From positions 186,001 to 250,000 of the forward strand of contig CAVZVZ010000001.1 in the NCBI GenBank assembly GCA_963778895.1: a stretch of 64,000 bases of DNA, read 5' to 3'. A program made the translations under genes and the position numbers. The DNA is from CAVZVZ01 sp963778895 (lineage in GTDB: Bacteria > Actinomycetota > Acidimicrobiia > Acidimicrobiales > Acidimicrobilacustridaceae). Within the stretch, counting starts at the first letter, position 1, and the number at the start of each line of letters is the position of its first letter. Below, piece by piece: positions 27,126 through 36,183 of the stretch. The notes under the pieces are model-generated. The model was not told the DNA's origin, did not search any database, and saw only the letters and a program-made list of their open reading frames with translations.

Positions 27126-28592
27126 CCGTGACGAACGATCACTTCCGAGCCCTGTTCGATCCCCGCGGTGTGGTCGTCGCCGGTGCGTCGTCGCACCCCG
27201 GCAAGTTCGGCTTCGTCGCCCTGCACAATCTCCTCGCATGCGGCTACGCCGGTCCGGTGTTCGCCACCAACCGCGAGGGCACCGAGGTCTTGGGGGTGCA
27301 AACGCTGCGCGTCGGTGACCGAGGTTCCCGACGGCGTGGCGGACCTCGTGTTCGTGTGCACACCCGCGGCGACCAACATGGAGTTGCTCCGCGACGCGGC
27401 GGCCAAGGGCATACGAGCCGCCTTCGTCACGTCAGCCGGTTACGGGGAGGCGAGCGAGGACGGCCTCGCCCGCCAAGAAGAACTGGTCGCGTTGGCCGAC
27501 GAGCTCGACATGATCGTCGTGGGACCGAACGGGCAGGGGGTCATCTCGACGCCCTCGTCGATGTGCGCCCAGATCGTGGCGCCATACCCGCCCCGCGGTC
27601 GCATCGGGATCGTGAGCCAGTCGGGCAACTTCGTTTCCTCGTTCATGAACTACGCCCAGACCAGCGGGGTAGGCGTCAGCCGGGCGGTGTCGGCCGGCAA
27701 CGCCGCACAGGTGGGCGTGGCCGACTTCCTCGAGTTCTACGCCGACGACCCCGAGACCGACGTGGCCTTGGCGTACGTCGAAGGTGTCAGCGACGGGCGG
27801 GCGTTCTACGAGCGGTTGCGCGCGGTGTGCGAACGCATCCCGGTCGTGCTCGTCAAGGGAGGCGCCACATCGAGTGGAGCGCGTGCTGCGGCGAGCCACA
27901 CCGGTTCGCTCGCCACCGACGACCGTGTCTTCGACGGCATGTGCAAGCAGGCCGGAGCAGTACGCGCCTCGACCATCGAAGAGGCTTACGAAGCGGCAGC
28001 CACGTTCGCGACCCAACCGCTACCGGCAGGCCCGGGCGTCGCCATCGTGAGCACGGCCGGCGGATGGGGCGTCGTGACCGCCGACGCCATCGCCCGCACC
28101 GACCTCGAGCTCCTCGCTCTGCCGGACGACCTGATCGGCCAGCTCGACACGAAGCTGCCACCGCGGTGGAGTCGGAACAACCCAATCGACTTGGCGGGCG
28201 GCGAGACGAAGGACACCATTCCCGACGTGCTCACCACCGTCGCCGAGCATCCGGCCGTCGACGCGATCGTCTTCCTCGGCATGGGCATCCAGTCGAACCA
28301 GGGAAAGCTCGAACGCGAAGGTCCGTACTTCCCGGATCACGGCCTGGATCGCATCGTCAACTTCCACGACCGCCAGGACCGCCGGTACACGACGACCGCG
28401 TCCGAGCTGGCGGGCCGGCTGGGCAAGCCGATCCTCACGGCGACCGAGCTGGCCGTGACCTCACCGGCCAACGCGGCCGTGGCCGGCGTCACCGAGAGCG
28501 GCCGGTACTGCTATCCGTCGTCGAATCGAGCCGTGGCGGCGCTGGCGCACCTCTGGCAACGGTCCCGGTGGCGGCAGCGACGCGAGCTCTGA
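27122..28592 (+). CDS. NDP-forming acyl-CoA synthetase, CoA-binding/succinyl-CoA ligase-like (alpha) subunit (frameshifted)
   Basis: Protein of about 489 residues. The CoA-binding domain opens RALFDPRGVVVAGASSHPGKFG. Ligase domains follow: MIVVGPNGQGVIS, RIGIVSQSGNFVSSFMNYAQ and, with the phosphorylated His, RAAASHTGSLATDDRVF; then VAIVSTAGGWGVVTADA. It forms a heteromer with the beta subunit upstream. One extra G at about 27311 (CGC-G-TCG) breaks the frame after LGVQTLR. The GTG start overlaps the beta stop. Split alpha and beta genes in this order are less common than single-chain forms. Confidence 0.85.
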
Positions 28593-28669
28593 GCCCGACC
28601 TACCGCGCCGCACCGGCGTGACAGGCGTCTCGGCGACGCGCCCCGATCCGCGCGCCTCGTCGACGCCTA

Positions 28670-28675
28670 TAGGCT
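28670..28675 (+). promoter_or_regulatory. -10 box for leaderless carboxypeptidase transcript
   Basis: TAGGCT lies 7 nt before ATG 28683. It supports this start over GTG 28618 in the other frame. Confidence 0.5.
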
Positions 28676-28682
28676 CTCCCGA

Positions 28683-30096
28683 ATGTCCCGTTCGCCCCGG
28701 CTGGCCGCCGCTGCTTTCGCGTCCGTCGCGGCTCTTGGTGATGGGATTGGCGATCGCCGGACGCGCCGGTGCGACCACGGATTCGACGACCGACCCACCG
28801 CGGGCCGCGCTCGTGACGCCGGTGCTCTCACCCCGTCGGCTGCCCGCCTTGCTCGCGTCGAACATCACCGATGCCAGCATCCGCGCGGCGGTGCAACCCT
28901 CCATCGACGCCGCGCTGCCCAACACGTGCATCATCGTGAGCGACCACGGTCGAGTGATCGTCGACTACGGCACCGACGTCGTCGACCCCGCCTCGACGGT
29001 GAAGCTGCTGACCGCAGTAGCGACGCTCGAGACCCTCGATCCGAACAGCCATCTGCGCACGAGCGCACGCGCCCGATCCGCACCACGCGACGGGGTCGTC
29101 GATGGGGACTTGTACATGGTCGGGGGCGGCGATCCCGTGCTCACCACGCCCGGATACGAGGTCTCCCTCACGAATCGCGACCAGCTGCACAACGACCTCG
29201 GCCAGCTGGCCGACAACATCGCCGCCGCCGGCGTGCGCGAGATCAAGGGCGGCGTCGTCGGCGACGACTCGCGGTACGACCAGCAACGCTGGGTCGCGAC
29301 CTGGCCGACCCGCTACCAGAACCAGGGCTTCGTCGGGCCGCTCAGCGCGTTGATGGTCAACGACGGCCAGACCGGGTACTCCAAGACGCCTGACGACGCC
29401 ACGAAGAACCGCGTGCCGGGCGACCCACCGGTGCTCGCCGCCGAGACTCTTCGCACGCTGCTCACTCAACGCGGGGTTCGCGTCGGCGGCGGCGCATCCA
29501 GTGGGCGCGCACCGAACGACACGACCGAGGTCGCCGGTCTCGACTCGGCGTCGATCCGCGACCTCGTGGGCCAGATGTTGGTCGAGTCCGACGACACGAC
29601 AGCCGAGTCGCTCACGAAGGAGCTCGGCCTCGCGGTATCGGGGGAGGGCACCACGGCCGCGGGCGTCAAGGTCATCGTCGACCGGTTGGCGGCCGACGGC
29701 TTGCCCGTCGACCGGTTGACGCTCAACGACGGCTCGGGCCTCGACGAGGGCAACCGGCTGCCGTGTGGGCTGCTCAGCGCGATCCTCGATCGGGCCGGTC
29801 CCGATTCGGAGCTGGCGAAGCTGCTGCCCGTGGCCGCGCAGAACGGCACGCTGCGGCCGCGGATGCGCCGTACCCCGGCGCAGGGCCAGGTGTCTGCCAA
29901 GACCGGCACCCTCGATCACGTGAACGCCTTGGCCGGTTTCGCTCGCCTCTCCGACGGCCGGTCACTCACGTTCGTCTACGACGTCGTCGGCGACGAACAA
30001 CCGCGGGGGTACATACCGATCGACGAGTTCGCCATTGCCCTCGTGACCGCCCCCACCGGTCCCGATGTCGAGCAACTGGCGCCGAAGTCCGGGTAG
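28683..30096 (+). CDS. dacB: PBP4-type D-alanyl-D-alanine carboxypeptidase/endopeptidase (frameshifted in signal peptide)
   Basis: Exported peptidoglycan hydrolase of the S13 family, about 470 residues. The three catalytic motifs are STVK (PASTVKLLTAV), SDD in VESDDTTAESL where SxN is usual, and KTG in SAKTGTLDHVN. The N-terminus MSRSPRLAAAAFAS reads into LLVMGLAIAGRAGATT once an extra G in the GG at 28730-28731 is removed, giving a proper signal peptide or anchor. The change of SxN to SDD is worth confirming. It lies 90 bases after the acyl-CoA synthetase. Confidence 0.85.
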
Positions 30097-30106
30097 GAGC
30101 CCTGCC

Positions 30107-30775
30107 GTGACCGTGCTGCCGATGTTTCCGTTGGGCACGGTGCTGCTTCCGTCGGCGGTGCTGCCGCTGCACGTCTTCGAGGATCGGTACCGCGCACTCG
30201 TGCAGCACTGTCTCGACGGCGATCAGCGGTTCGGAGTGGTGCTGATCGAGCGGGGGAGTGAAGTCGGTGGCGGTGACGTCCGGACCGACATCGGCACGAT
30301 CGCCCAGATCATCGAGGCCGCCCGGTTCGAGGACGGTCGTTACGCCCTCGCTGCGGTCGGCACCGAGCGGATCCGAATCGATCAATGGTTGGACGACGAC
30401 CCGTACCCGCGCGCGGAGGTGACGGTGTTCGAGGACCCGCCGTTCGAGCGCACCGGTCCCGATGACAGCTTCGATGACGCGCTCGGCGCGTTGACGAGTC
30501 GCCTCCGTCGACTGTTGGCGCGCTACGCCGAGCTCGGTGAATCGGTGCCGGCGGCGACGAGCGAGCTGTCCGATGACCCCGTGCTGGCGAGCTACCAGGC
30601 CGCAGTGCTGGCGCCGCTCGGCCCGGCGGACAAGCAGCGACTGCTCGCCGCGGACTCGCCCGCGGTGCGCGTCGCCCTGCTGACCGAGCTCGTCGACGAC
30701 GCGTTGGGCATGCTCGACGACTTGCAGGAGCTCGACGCACCACCGGATGACGGCTACGACGGGCCCGACAGCTGA
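30107..30775 (+). CDS. LON substrate-binding domain protein
   Basis: A 222-residue stand-alone domain related to the N-terminus of Lon protease. LPMFPLGTVLLPSAVLPLHVFEDRYRALVQHCL is diagnostic, followed by FGVVLIERGSEVGGG and a helical C-terminal half. It lacks ATPase and protease domains. Function in bacteria is unsettled. GTG 30107 follows AGGAG at a good distance and comes 10 bases after dacB, so the two are probably in one transcript. Confidence 0.85.
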   Translation: MTVLPMFPLGTVLLPSAVLPLHVFEDRYRALVQHCLDGDQRFGVVLIERGSEVGGGDVRTDIGTIAQIIEAARFEDGRYALAAVGTERIRIDQWLDDDPYPRAEVTVFEDPPFERTGPDDSFDDALGALTSRLRRLLARYAELGESVPAATSELSDDPVLASYQAAVLAPLGPADKQRLLAADSPAVRVALLTELVDDALGMLDDLQELDAPPDDGYDGPDS

Positions 30776-30790
30776 CGCGGTGCGGCGACC

Positions 30791-32014
30791 TCAGCCGGAG
30801 GGGAGCTGCGGACCGTACCTGGCTTCGCAGTAGCCCTCGCGACCGACGCGGCCACCACAGCTGACCCCGAACAGGTAGTAGTCGGTCTGCGGCGTCGCGT
30901 TCAGGGCCAACGCATCACAGGCGGCCGACAAGCCGGCGTCGCACTCCTCCCACAGCGCGTCGAGCTGCGCGTTGTCGCCGTAGGTCTTGGCCTGCTTGTA
31001 GTCGCCCGCTTTGGCGCAATCGGCCGGCACGGTGGTCGTGCTGCCGCTGGCCACGTAGCCGTCGACGAGCCCGCGTACGGCGTCGGCACTCGTGAGGTAC
31101 GGCACGGTCTGCAGGCCACCTTCGCTGATGCCGTTGATGTTGACCGCGGTGTTGATCCCGGCGACGTGACCGTCGGCGGTGAGCGACGGCCCACCGCTGT
31201 TGCCGCGATCGATCTTGCCGTCGGCGAGGATCCCCGTCCGCTTGTCACCGGTGGTCTCGAAGCTGGCGATCGACAGCTGCGTGACCGTGTAGTTGCCCTG
31301 TGGGAGCGGGAAACCGAGCGCAGTGAGCGCTTGACCCTCAGTGAGCGCGCTGGTGTCGGCCCAACCGATGTAGGTGGGCAGATCTTCGTCGACCTCGATC
31401 ACCGCGACGTCGGGCTTCTGGTTCAGCCCGATGACGTGACCGGCGATGGTGCGAGAACCGTCGTGCGACATGAGGGTCGGTTCGGTGTCGCCCACGACGA
31501 CGTGCCAGTTGGTGACGATGTGCCGGGGGCTGATGGCGAACCCGCTGCCCCAGCCCTGCTCGCCACACCCCGCGATCTGGACCTTCCAGATCGCGTCGCC
31601 GAAGGTCTGGTTGATCTGGTCCGCGGTGAAGCCGCCCGGTGGCACCGACACAGGTGGGGGAGGCGGGATCGAGGTCGGGGCCGCGCCCGCCGCGACGGTC
31701 GTGGTCGCGCCGGCTGTCGCCGTCTCGTCATCGCCGCTGTTGCTGCCCCGGCTGATCAGCACGATGCCGGCCACGAGGATGGCAACGAGCACGGCGACGC
31801 CGATGATGAGCGGCGCGTTGATGGCGCGCCCGGGCCGGCCCGGCTCGCGCGGTGGGGGGCCCGGAGGCGCCGACGGGGCCGGAGGAGCTGCGGCTGGAGG
31901 TGGTGGGACCAGAGAGGGTGGGACAGGCGCAGGGTGCTCTCCCTGCTCCGCGCCGCAGTGCTTGCAGAATCGGTCTCCCGAAGTGATCGGTTGCCCACAC
32001 TGGTTGCAGTACAC
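30791..32014 (-). CDS. Membrane-anchored trypsin-like protease with N-terminal zinc ribbon
   Basis: Predicted 407-residue protein. It begins YCNQCGQPITSGDRFCKHCG, a CxxC-CxxC zinc ribbon in the cytoplasm, then a Pro/Ala-rich linker. One helix follows (LIIGVAVLVAILVAGIVLIS, about residues 70-90), and then an exported serine-protease domain. The triad is His in IVTNWHVVVGD, Asp in KPDVAVIEVDED and Ser in RGNSGGPSL. The C-terminus is Cys- and Tyr-rich. The frame is open upstream, but GTG 32014 matches the zinc ribbon start and follows GAGGGG. The substrate is unknown. The cytoplasmic zinc ribbon joined to an extracellular protease could pass signals across the membrane, which is speculation. Confidence 0.85.
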   Translation of the reverse strand: MYCNQCGQPITSGDRFCKHCGAEQGEHPAPVPPSLVPPPPAAAPPAPSAPPGPPPREPGRPGRAINAPLIIGVAVLVAILVAGIVLISRGSNSGDDETATAGATTTVAAGAAPTSIPPPPPVSVPPGGFTADQINQTFGDAIWKVQIAGCGEQGWGSGFAISPRHIVTNWHVVVGDTEPTLMSHDGSRTIAGHVIGLNQKPDVAVIEVDEDLPTYIGWADTSALTEGQALTALGFPLPQGNYTVTQLSIASFETTGDKRTGILADGKIDRGNSGGPSLTADGHVAGINTAVNINGISEGGLQTVPYLTSADAVRGLVDGYVASGSTTTVPADCAKAGDYKQAKTYGDNAQLDALWEECDAGLSAACDALALNATPQTDYYLFGVSCGGRVGREGYCEARYGPQLPSG

Positions 32015-32170
32015 GCCGACATCCCCTCGATACGGCTCCCTGAGCTGTTTGCCGGGTCCTATCGGCAGGAATTCTGCGCGTTTCAGCGGGAGGCCCGGTG
32101 GATACGAGACCGGACCCGACGAGGGGATTGCTTGCGCCGCCGCCGACCACCGGGATAGGAACTGCAGACT

Positions 32171-32512
32171 GTGCCCCTGAACCCCAAGTCCATTCCTGAC
32201 GTCGTACAGGACCTCTGGGAGCTGCTGAAGGCCTACGCCCAACAGGAGACCGTCGATCCCCTCAAGGGCCTCGGCCGGTATCTGGGCTTCGGGATCGGTG
32301 GCGCGGCCCTGCTGTCGCTCGGCGTGTTCTTCCTGGCCATGGCGGCGCTGCGGGTGCTCCAGACCGAGACGGGCGACGTGTTCACCGGTTGGCGGTCGGC
32401 GTTGCCATACCTCATCGTGCTGATCGGGGTCGGCGCGGTCGCGGGCGTCGCCGCCTGGCGAATCGGCAAGGGCAACCCGAAGGGCGACACGACCAAGGGA
32501 GCCCACCCATGA
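32171..32512 (+). CDS. Putative actinobacterial holin-X (DUF1469-like) membrane protein
   Basis: A 113-residue protein with two membrane helices (IGGAALLSLGVFFLAMAAL and ALPYLIVLIGVGAVAGVAAW) after an amphipathic start. Topology and length match the holin-X/DUF1469 group, usually housekeeping membrane proteins and not phage holins. GTG start; a weak TAGGAA lies 9 nt upstream. It opens a seven-gene run through the MarP-like gene, with an ATGA overlap to the next gene. Confidence 0.6.
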   Translation: MPLNPKSIPDVVQDLWELLKAYAQQETVDPLKGLGRYLGFGIGGAALLSLGVFFLAMAALRVLQTETGDVFTGWRSALPYLIVLIGVGAVAGVAAWRIGKGNPKGDTTKGAHP

Positions 32513-32721
32513 CCGAGACCCGTCGACCGATCAGCCGCGACGACCTCGAAGCAAAGTTCCGCGAACTGCAGGCCGAGGTCGACGTGGTCGAGGACGACGC
32601 CATGAACTACGCGGTCGTCGCCGCCGTCGTCGGAGTCGTCGTCGTGGTGGCCGTGGCCTTCGTGCTCGGACGGCGGCGCGGCCGCCGGCACGGCACGATC
32701 GTCGAGATCCGGCGGGTTTGA
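32509..32721 (+). CDS. Small single-pass membrane protein
   Basis: A 70-residue protein. A charged N-terminal helix (ISRDDLEAKFRELQAEVDVVEDD) is followed by one hydrophobic helix (YAVVAAVVGVVVVVAVAFVLG) and a basic tail RRRGRRHGT. It looks like the small partner seen beside holin-X-like proteins, but I cannot name the family. ATG overlaps the previous stop as ATGA. Confidence 0.7.
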   Translation: MTETRRPISRDDLEAKFRELQAEVDVVEDDAMNYAVVAAVVGVVVVVAVAFVLGRRRGRRHGTIVEIRRV

Positions 32722-32728
32722 GCCGGAC

Positions 32729-32965
32729 ATGAGCTGGCTCGACACGGCCCGACGCAACGGGGTCACGGAAGGACTGCTCGGCGGCAACCGGCGTTGGCTG
32801 GTGCTCGGCAGCATCGCCTGGGGAGTGCGCGCCGTCAGCTGGGCCAACAAGCGCGACCAGCGGGTGCTGTTCATCGACAATCTGCGTCCGGGCGAGCAGC
32901 TGGTGATCTCCGAGCGGAAGCTCGACCCCAAAGCCAAAGCCAAAGGCAAAGAGAGGAAGAAGTAG
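32729..32965 (+). CDS. Small hypothetical protein
   Basis: A 78-residue protein with GNRRWLVLGSIAWGVRAVSW as a possible interface or membrane-associated helix, then DNLRPGEQLVISERKLDPKAK and a Lys-rich tail. The phrase LRPGEQLVI recurs in small actinobacterial proteins of this operon type. Function unknown. It lies 7 bases after the previous gene. Confidence 0.6.
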   Translation: MSWLDTARRNGVTEGLLGGNRRWLVLGSIAWGVRAVSWANKRDQRVLFIDNLRPGEQLVISERKLDPKAKAKGKERKK

Positions 32966-32988
32966 CCCGGGCGGGCCATCATTGGGCC

Positions 32989-33189
32989 GTGAAGATCCTG
33001 CTTCGCAATCCTCGTAGGGAGGTCGAGATCCGCGGTCCGTTGACGGTCGACATCGTGCTGCAGCGCCTCGAGATCAACCGCGAGTCGGTTCTGGTCATCC
33101 GGGGCGACACGCTCGTTCCGGTCGACACCATGCTCGACGACGCCGACGAGGTCGAGATCCGTCCGGTGATCTCGGGGGGCGCGTTCTGA
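32989..33189 (+). CDS. ThiS/MoaD-like sulfur-carrier protein ending GGAF
   Basis: A 66-residue beta-grasp protein (KILLRNPRREVEIRGPLTV, RESVLVIRGDTLVPVDTML, DADEVEIRPVISGG). Sulfur carriers are activated at a C-terminal Gly-Gly, and here the chain ends GGAF, so two residues must be removed before use. It stops as TGATG on the start of the TtuA-like gene, which makes it the probable sulfur donor (TtuB role) for tRNA thiolation. Use in another pathway such as cysteine synthesis is possible. Confidence 0.8.
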   Translation: MKILLRNPRREVEIRGPLTVDIVLQRLEINRESVLVIRGDTLVPVDTMLDDADEVEIRPVISGGAF

Positions 33190-34151
33190 TGAAGTGCCGT
33201 GTGTGCCGCGGCCCCGCCGTGATCGACCTGCGTCGTCACAACGCCAACTTCTGTGGCGAGCACTTCACCAAGTTCTGCCGGGACCAGGTCGAGAGGGCGA
33301 TCCACGAGTTCGACATGATCGGCCCCGGCGAGCGACCGCTCGTCGCGGTCTCGGGCGGCAAGGACTCGCTCGCGGTGTGGGACCTGCTGCGCCAGCTCGG
33401 CTACGAGGCCGACGGCTTGTACGTCGGGCTCGGCATCGGCGAGTACAGCGAGGAATCGGGTGTGTACGCGCGTGACTTCGCCGAGCGACGCGGCTGGCCG
33501 CTGCTCGAGATCGACCTTCGCGAGCAGTACGGCTACGACATCCCCACGGGTTCGCGTGCCGCCAAGCGCAATCCCTGTTCGGCGTGCGGCCTGTCGAAGC
33601 GGCACCTGTTCGATCAAGCGGCACGCGAAGGTGGCTACGACGTGTTGGTGACGGGCCACAATCTCGACGACGAGGCCGCGGTGCTGTTCGGCAACGTCAT
33701 GCATTGGCACACCGACTACTTGGGCCGCCAACTGCCCGTGCTGCCCGAGGGGGACGGATTCCCCCGCAAGGTGAAACCACTGATCCGACTCACCGAACGA
33801 GAGACCGCGGCGTACTGCGTGGTGCAGGGCATCGACTACATCGTCGAGGAGTGCCCGCAAGCAGTCGGGAACAAGCATCTGGGTTACAAGGAGGCGTTGA
33901 ACGCCATCGAGCGCCAGTCGCCGGGCACGAAGCACGACTTCTACTTCAAGTTCCTGTCGCGGGCGTCGGAGCGCTTTCGGGCCGATGCCGAGGTCGAGTT
34001 CGGTGGGCTGAGTCCGTGCGACATCTGCGGCGCACCCACACCCGGTGACGTGTGCGCGTTCTGCCGGCTGGCCGAGCGCGCGGGCGGCCGAGCGTCGACC
34101 GAGCCGGTGATCCTGCGCCCGCGCCGCGGCCCGCAAGGGCCGGCGGCATGA
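33189..34151 (+). CDS. TtuA-like tRNA 2-thiolation enzyme
   Basis: A 320-residue PP-loop ATP pyrophosphatase of the TtuA/TtcA group that would adenylate a tRNA uridine and add sulfur from the carrier encoded just upstream. The N-terminal zinc finger (KCRVCRG, NFCGEHF) is followed by the PP-loop VAVSGGKDSLAVWDLL. Catalytic or Fe-S Cys residues are in RNPCSACGLSKRH and IVEECP. The C-terminal finger is SPCDICGAPTPGDVCAFC. Two zinc fingers and cysteines match TtuA, which makes 2-thioribothymidine-54, more than TtcA. ATG overlaps the TGA of the carrier gene and the end overlaps trmI. Confidence 0.88.
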   Translation: MKCRVCRGPAVIDLRRHNANFCGEHFTKFCRDQVERAIHEFDMIGPGERPLVAVSGGKDSLAVWDLLRQLGYEADGLYVGLGIGEYSEESGVYARDFAERRGWPLLEIDLREQYGYDIPTGSRAAKRNPCSACGLSKRHLFDQAAREGGYDVLVTGHNLDDEAAVLFGNVMHWHTDYLGRQLPVLPEGDGFPRKVKPLIRLTERETAAYCVVQGIDYIVEECPQAVGNKHLGYKEALNAIERQSPGTKHDFYFKFLSRASERFRADAEVEFGGLSPCDICGAPTPGDVCAFCRLAERAGGRASTEPVILRPRRGPQGPAA

Positions 34152-34919
34152 AGCCGTTCGGCGAAGGTGAACGGGTGCTGCTGATCGACGGCAAGCAACG
34201 GCGATACCTGGTCACGTTGCGCGCCGGACAGCAGTTCCATTCGCACTCGGGCTTTCTCGAACACGACGAGCTCATCGGCGGCGAGGAAGGCGCCACGGTG
34301 CGCTCGACCAAGGGCTCGTCGTACCTTGCGCTGCGGCCGACGCTCGCGGACTTCGTGCTCAAGATGCCGCGTGGTGCGCAGGTCATCTATCCGAAGGACC
34401 TGGGCCCGATCCTGATGCTGGCCGACATCTTCCCGGGCGCGAAGGTGCTCGAATCGGGTGTCGGGTCGGGCGCTTTGTCGATGACGCTGCTGCGCGCCGG
34501 CGCGGAGGTGACCGGCTACGAGCTCCGCGAGGACTTCGCCGCCCGTGCGCAGAACAATGTGCGGGCCTTCCTCGGTGAGGAGATCGGTGAGCGCTATTCG
34601 GTCGAAGTTCGTGATTCCTACGAGGGCATCGACCCGACGGGTCTCGACCGCATCGTGCTCGACCTGCCGGAGCCATGGCAGGTCGTGAAGCACGCCGAGG
34701 GTGCGCTCCGACGAGGTGGCATCCTCGTGGCGTACACACCGTCGATCACCCAGGCCACGCAGCTGCGCGAGCGTCTCGTCGACAGCGCGTTCGCAGCTGG
34801 CCGAGACGATCGAGGTGCTCAACCGCGGGTGGCACATCGAAGGCCAAGCGGTGCGTCCCGACCACCGGATGGTGGCCCACACCGGCTTTCTCACCCACGC
34901 GCGGTTGATCGGCGACTGA
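34148..34919 (+). CDS. trmI: tRNA (adenine-58-N1) methyltransferase TrmI (frameshifted)
   Basis: Protein of about 256 residues of the class I SAM family that makes m1A58 in the T-loop. The N-terminal strand domain (FGEGERVLLIDGKQRRYLVTL) and GGEEGATVRSTKGSSYLALRPTL are diagnostic. The SAM motif is KVLESGVGSGALSMTLLRAGAEVTGYE, with VLDLPEPWQVV following. The last part, QLAETIEVLNRGWHIEGQAVRPDHRMVAHTGFLTHARL, is in the next frame; removing one base at about 34790-34797 joins them. ATG overlaps the TtuA-like stop. In mycobacteria trmI also sits near the proteasomal ATPase. Confidence 0.9.
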
Positions 34920-34932
34920 CGGGGGTGACCCG

Positions 34933-36098
34933 GTGAACTGGGTCGACGTCGTCGTCATCGCGGCCGTGGTCCTGGCCGCGGTGATCGGGTTCCGGCTCGG
35001 GTTCGTCACCCGAGTGCTGTCGTGGATCGGGATGCTCTGCGGCATCGTGCTCGCGCTGCTGGTGCTCGGACCGTTGTTGGATGGAGTGGATCCGAGCAAC
35101 CAGCTGCGGGCCCTCGTGATCGCAGTGGCCGTCGTGTTGCTCGGTGCGTTCGCCGGCCAGGCCGTCGGTTACGTGCTCGGCAACCGGCTCCGCCCGTCGT
35201 CGAACGAAGAGGGCCTGAGCAAGGTCGATGCCATCCTCGGGCTGGGCGCCGGGGTGGTGGGCGCGCTGCTCCTCGTGTGGCTGCTGTTGCCGGTACTGAC
35301 GCAGCGAGGTGGGCCCGATCGCGACCGAGGTGTCGGCGTCGTGGGTCGCGCGGGAGTTGGGTGAACGACTGCCCGAGCCGCCTGACGCGCTGCAGGCGTT
35401 CCGGTCGCTCGTCGGCAACGACAACTTCCCGGATGTGTTCGCGAACCTCGAGCCGTCGACGCCGCTCGGGCCTCCACCCGCGAGCAGCGGTCTGTCGAAG
35501 GCCACCGCGGACGCCGTGGCGGCGTCGGTGGTGAAGGTGGAGGGCGTCGCGTGCCGCAAGATCCAGGACGGCACCGGGTTCGTGGTCGAGGACGGTCTCA
35601 TCGCCACCAACGCGCACGTGGTCGCGGGCGAGCAGAGTCCGGACGTGATCCGCGATGACGGGCGCCGGCTGGCAGCCCAGATCGTGTTGTTCGACGCCGA
35701 CCGTGACCTGGCCCTGCTACGCGTGCCCGAACTGGACCGTCCGCCGTTGCCGCTCGCGAGTCCGTCGGTGGGTGCCATCGGTGGGGTGTTCGGCCACCCG
35801 CAGGGCCGGCCGCTTGCGGGTCGCACCGTTCCAGGTCGCACGGTTGATCAAGGCGACCGGCCGCAACATCTACGACAGCGATCTGGTGGAGCGCGACGTG
35901 ATCGAGGCCGCAGCCGGGCTCGCACCCGGTGACTCGGGCTCACCGTTGGTCGACCCCGACGGCCAAGTGATCGGCGTGACGTTCGCCATCGCGCGGGACC
36001 GCGACAATGTGGCCTACGCGTTGAACACGACCGAGTTGCAGGCGGTGCTGCGCGCCCCACGGGTGGCGACGAGTGCCGGGCCCTGTGTCGCCGCCTGA
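34933..36098 (+). CDS. MarP-like membrane serine protease, CvpA-type N-terminus (frameshifted twice)
   Basis: Protein of about 387 residues like mycobacterial MarP (Rv3671c), which protects against acid stress. Four helices come first: VVVIAAVVLAAVIGFRLG, IGMLCGIVLALLVLGP, ALVIAVAVVLLGAFAGQAVG and LGLGAGVVGALLLVWLLLPV. They precede a trypsin fold with His in IATNAHVVAGE, Asp in DADRDLALLRV and Ser in APGDSGSPLVD. The frame breaks at about 35305 and again at 35804-35813, each repaired by removing one base. It is the last gene of the operon and is followed by a strong hairpin. Confidence 0.85.
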
Positions 36099-36134
36099 GC
36101 ATCGAGGCTGGGCGCACTCGGCCGCCAGACGCGA

Positions 36135-36158
36135 AAGGAGACCCCGCAGGGTCTCCTT
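36135..36158. terminator. Perfect 10-bp hairpin between convergent genes
   Basis: AAGGAGACCC, loop CGCA, GGGTCTCCTT. The arms pair perfectly. It sits between the MarP-like gene (+) and the ferredoxin gene (-), and since both arms end in A/T pairs it could act on either strand. No long T-tract follows. Confidence 0.75.
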
Positions 36159-36183
36159 CACCAGGTCCGGCGCGTGACCGCTG

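Noticed and set aside
32171..32512. Holin as a sign of a prophage
   Set aside because: Holin-X-type proteins are common housekeeping membrane proteins in actinobacteria, and no other phage gene lies in the window.
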